A DNA stretch of 64,000 nucleotides, taken from Edolisoma coerulescens (Eukaryota; Chordata; Aves; Passeriformes; Campephagidae). Below, piece by piece: positions 62,201 to 64,000 of the stretch (its first letter is position 1; each line of letters starts with the position of its first letter). Position numbers and translations under genes: made by a program. The notes beneath the pieces were generated by a model. The model was not told the origin of the DNA, made no database searches, and was given only the letters and a program-made list of their open reading frames with translations. The stretch is taken from contig VWZW01001654.1 of the NCBI GenBank assembly GCA_013397115.1, forward strand, positions 310,001 through 374,000, read 5' to 3'.

Positions 62201-64000
62201 TCCACCAGAGGCCTCTGAAGTGTGTTTAACAGTCAGTGTAACAACGATTGTGGACATCTCAAAATGATAAAGTGTTTTTCTTTGGCAACTACATCTCCAG
62301 CCCTGAGAGGTGCTTCTATTTCTCGACTTATATTGGGGCAGAGGGGATTGAGGGAATTAGTGTTCCTTCAGGAGCAATCCTTTCTTGCTTAGCTACACAA
62401 CCACATGATACCACCTTCACGCTCATTGTTAGTTTAGTGTTTATAGAAGTGCTTTGGTTTTTGTTTATCTTTTTAAAGTTGATCATAGGCAGATGCATAT
62501 AAGTAATGGAAAAAGCAATAGACCATGACCTGGGAACAGGAAATACACTGGTAATACACTAGATTTATGATGTGGTGACCAAAATTGTGATAAAAAAAAA
62601 TTTTAGCAGCAAAAACAATCAAGATTTTTAATATAGAAGGAAACAACGCCTGTGCTTACCACACCGCATTACCTCAAAGAAAATATTTGTGGCTAATTAC
62701 TTCTGATATTGATTCTTCGTTTTTTGTCTTGTTGCAATAAAAAGAAAATGACAATTTAAACACTCTTTTTTTTCAGAAAAAAATTAATAAAATTATCATT
62801 GTTTGATAGATGTATTTAGACTCATGAACGTTAGGGAAACAACACAGTAAGATAAGATTTATTTTGATCAGTAGAGAATATTTGAGGGAGAAAAAACTTA
62901 TTAGGCGCAGATGGAAATAGATCACTCATTTAATATTAGCAAAGAGCCATGGAAAGGTATAACAAAAGAGAAAGATAAATGGTAAAACGTATTTTGAAAT
63001 GGTGTAAAGGCAGCGTAACACCATTGAAATTATTTTTTTTACTTGTCTTCGTATTTACTGAGAATTTAGCTTCCAATATTTATCTTCTTGTCAAAAACTA
63101 GTTTTGTCACAATTTTTCTAGTGCTTAGTCAAGAAAGACCTTTTGCTGAATCAGACTGTTGTAACTTATCTTTGATTCACCATATTTTTGTTTGAAATTT
63201 ATTAATACTGATTTGTTTGGGGCATGTTTATGAAGCAGGGCAGCTCTCTGAATACCACTCAGCAATTCCAGAAACAAACGGAGCTTTTTTTGTCTGGTTT
63301 CCAGCTAGTTTTAGTGGTAGAATCCATACACATCTATTTTTCCTACACCATTGATTCAGGATGCAAGGATTACTTTTTCTCTTGTGTGTCAATTCAACTG
63401 CTCACGAATATTAAAGGAGTAGGAATTGTTTCCACATAGGGAGGAATGAATTCAACCCTTATAAACCTTTGACCATATAAAGGTAGGAGACTTTGTCAAG
63501 TCCACAGCTACTACAAATAGAATGCAAAAATACGTCTACTTCCCTAATATATACACATTATAGATTAAAAAGCTTTTCATATTCAAATGACTTTGCAAAG
63601 ATTCTGGCAAAATATGTGTTGAAGCTTTCCAACTATTTTTATATGGCATTATTTTGTCATGTCAGCTTTATCATTAATTGATACACTGTAGTGTTATAAG
63701 AATCCAGCACTTACAAATATGTACTCCTACAAACAATGGGCTTGACAATCCAGGAACATTGTAAATTTATATTTACATAGAAATGTATTATGCACATATA
63801 TGTAAATATATATCTATATACATCCATGCCTACATTTACAGTGCTTGTGTCAGTATATAAAACCAATACTAATATTGCATAATACAATATTTATGACTAT
63901 GTAGAGTTGTCGAACAGAGAAATACGAGTAATTTTTAGTAATGTCTAATTTAAGGAATATCTAGAATCTTGAATTGGAAGAAATAAACATATGCCTGTGT
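59247..64000 (+). other. MID1: MID1 intron following the first coding exon (continues off the window)
   Basis: AT-rich sequence without a recognisable MID1 exon; the next exon (coiled-coil start) is not in the window. A moderately GC-rich stretch at about 59690-60150 stands out but holds no coherent reading frame. Poly-A/T-rich and TA-rich stretches occur near 62590-62800 and 63795-63822. No tRNA or LINE fragment was recognised. Confidence 0.85.
63795..63822 (+). repeat. TA-rich simple sequence
   Basis: CATATATGTAAATATATATC-type imperfect alternation. Confidence 0.6.

Noticed and set aside
1..64000. CRISPR arrays, tRNA/rRNA genes, bacterial-type operons or a novel multi-gene system
   Set aside because: No spaced direct repeats, no cloverleaf or rRNA sequence was recognised by eye, and the DNA is an intron-rich bird locus with one coding exon; nothing supports an undescribed gene system.

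Overview
The window is vertebrate nuclear DNA, almost certainly from a bird. Three things point there: one exon of the midline gene MID1 at nearly full vertebrate conservation; several CR1 LINE fragments ending in the ATTCTATGA-type 3' tail typical of avian CR1; and a degraded LTR of a type I recall from bird genomes, starting TGTGGTGAGTTGACCCTGG. The species cannot be fixed from the sequence.

The only protein-coding sequence I can defend is the first coding exon of MID1 (TRIM18) on the + strand. It has a splice acceptor before 58525, the start codon at 58581, and a donor at 59240/59241. It encodes residues 1-220: the RING finger and both B-boxes. The coiled coil, COS box, fibronectin III and PRY-SPRY domains lie in exons beyond the right edge. 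From 59241 to 64000 the window is the next MID1 intron.

The 58 kb to the left is AT-rich DNA without coding genes. It is probably MID1 5' flank and first intron(s). At 13.0-13.33 kb a GC-rich block carries a CCAAT box, a TATA-like box and a consensus donor, and looks like an alternative non-coding first exon. Joined to 58525, it would make a 27-codon upstream ORF that stops two bases before the MID1 start codon. Two dense CpG patches (370-545 and 14825-15000) are further promoter candidates.

Interspersed repeats: CR1 pieces at 615-780, 12185-12240, 22535-23275 (minus), 27631-28434, 35395-36251 and 45112-45140 (minus); an LTR at 53543-54970 with a GC-rich internal repeat and a segment that looks foreign to it; a (CA)17 microsatellite at 5718-5751; and minor homopolymers. 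A pair of related, unidentified ~80-bp segments sits at 9115-9196 and 10603-10678. I found no RNA genes, CRISPR arrays, bacterial-type operons or other gene systems. The points worth a second look are the 5' regulatory architecture of MID1 and a few exon-like islands of unknown status.
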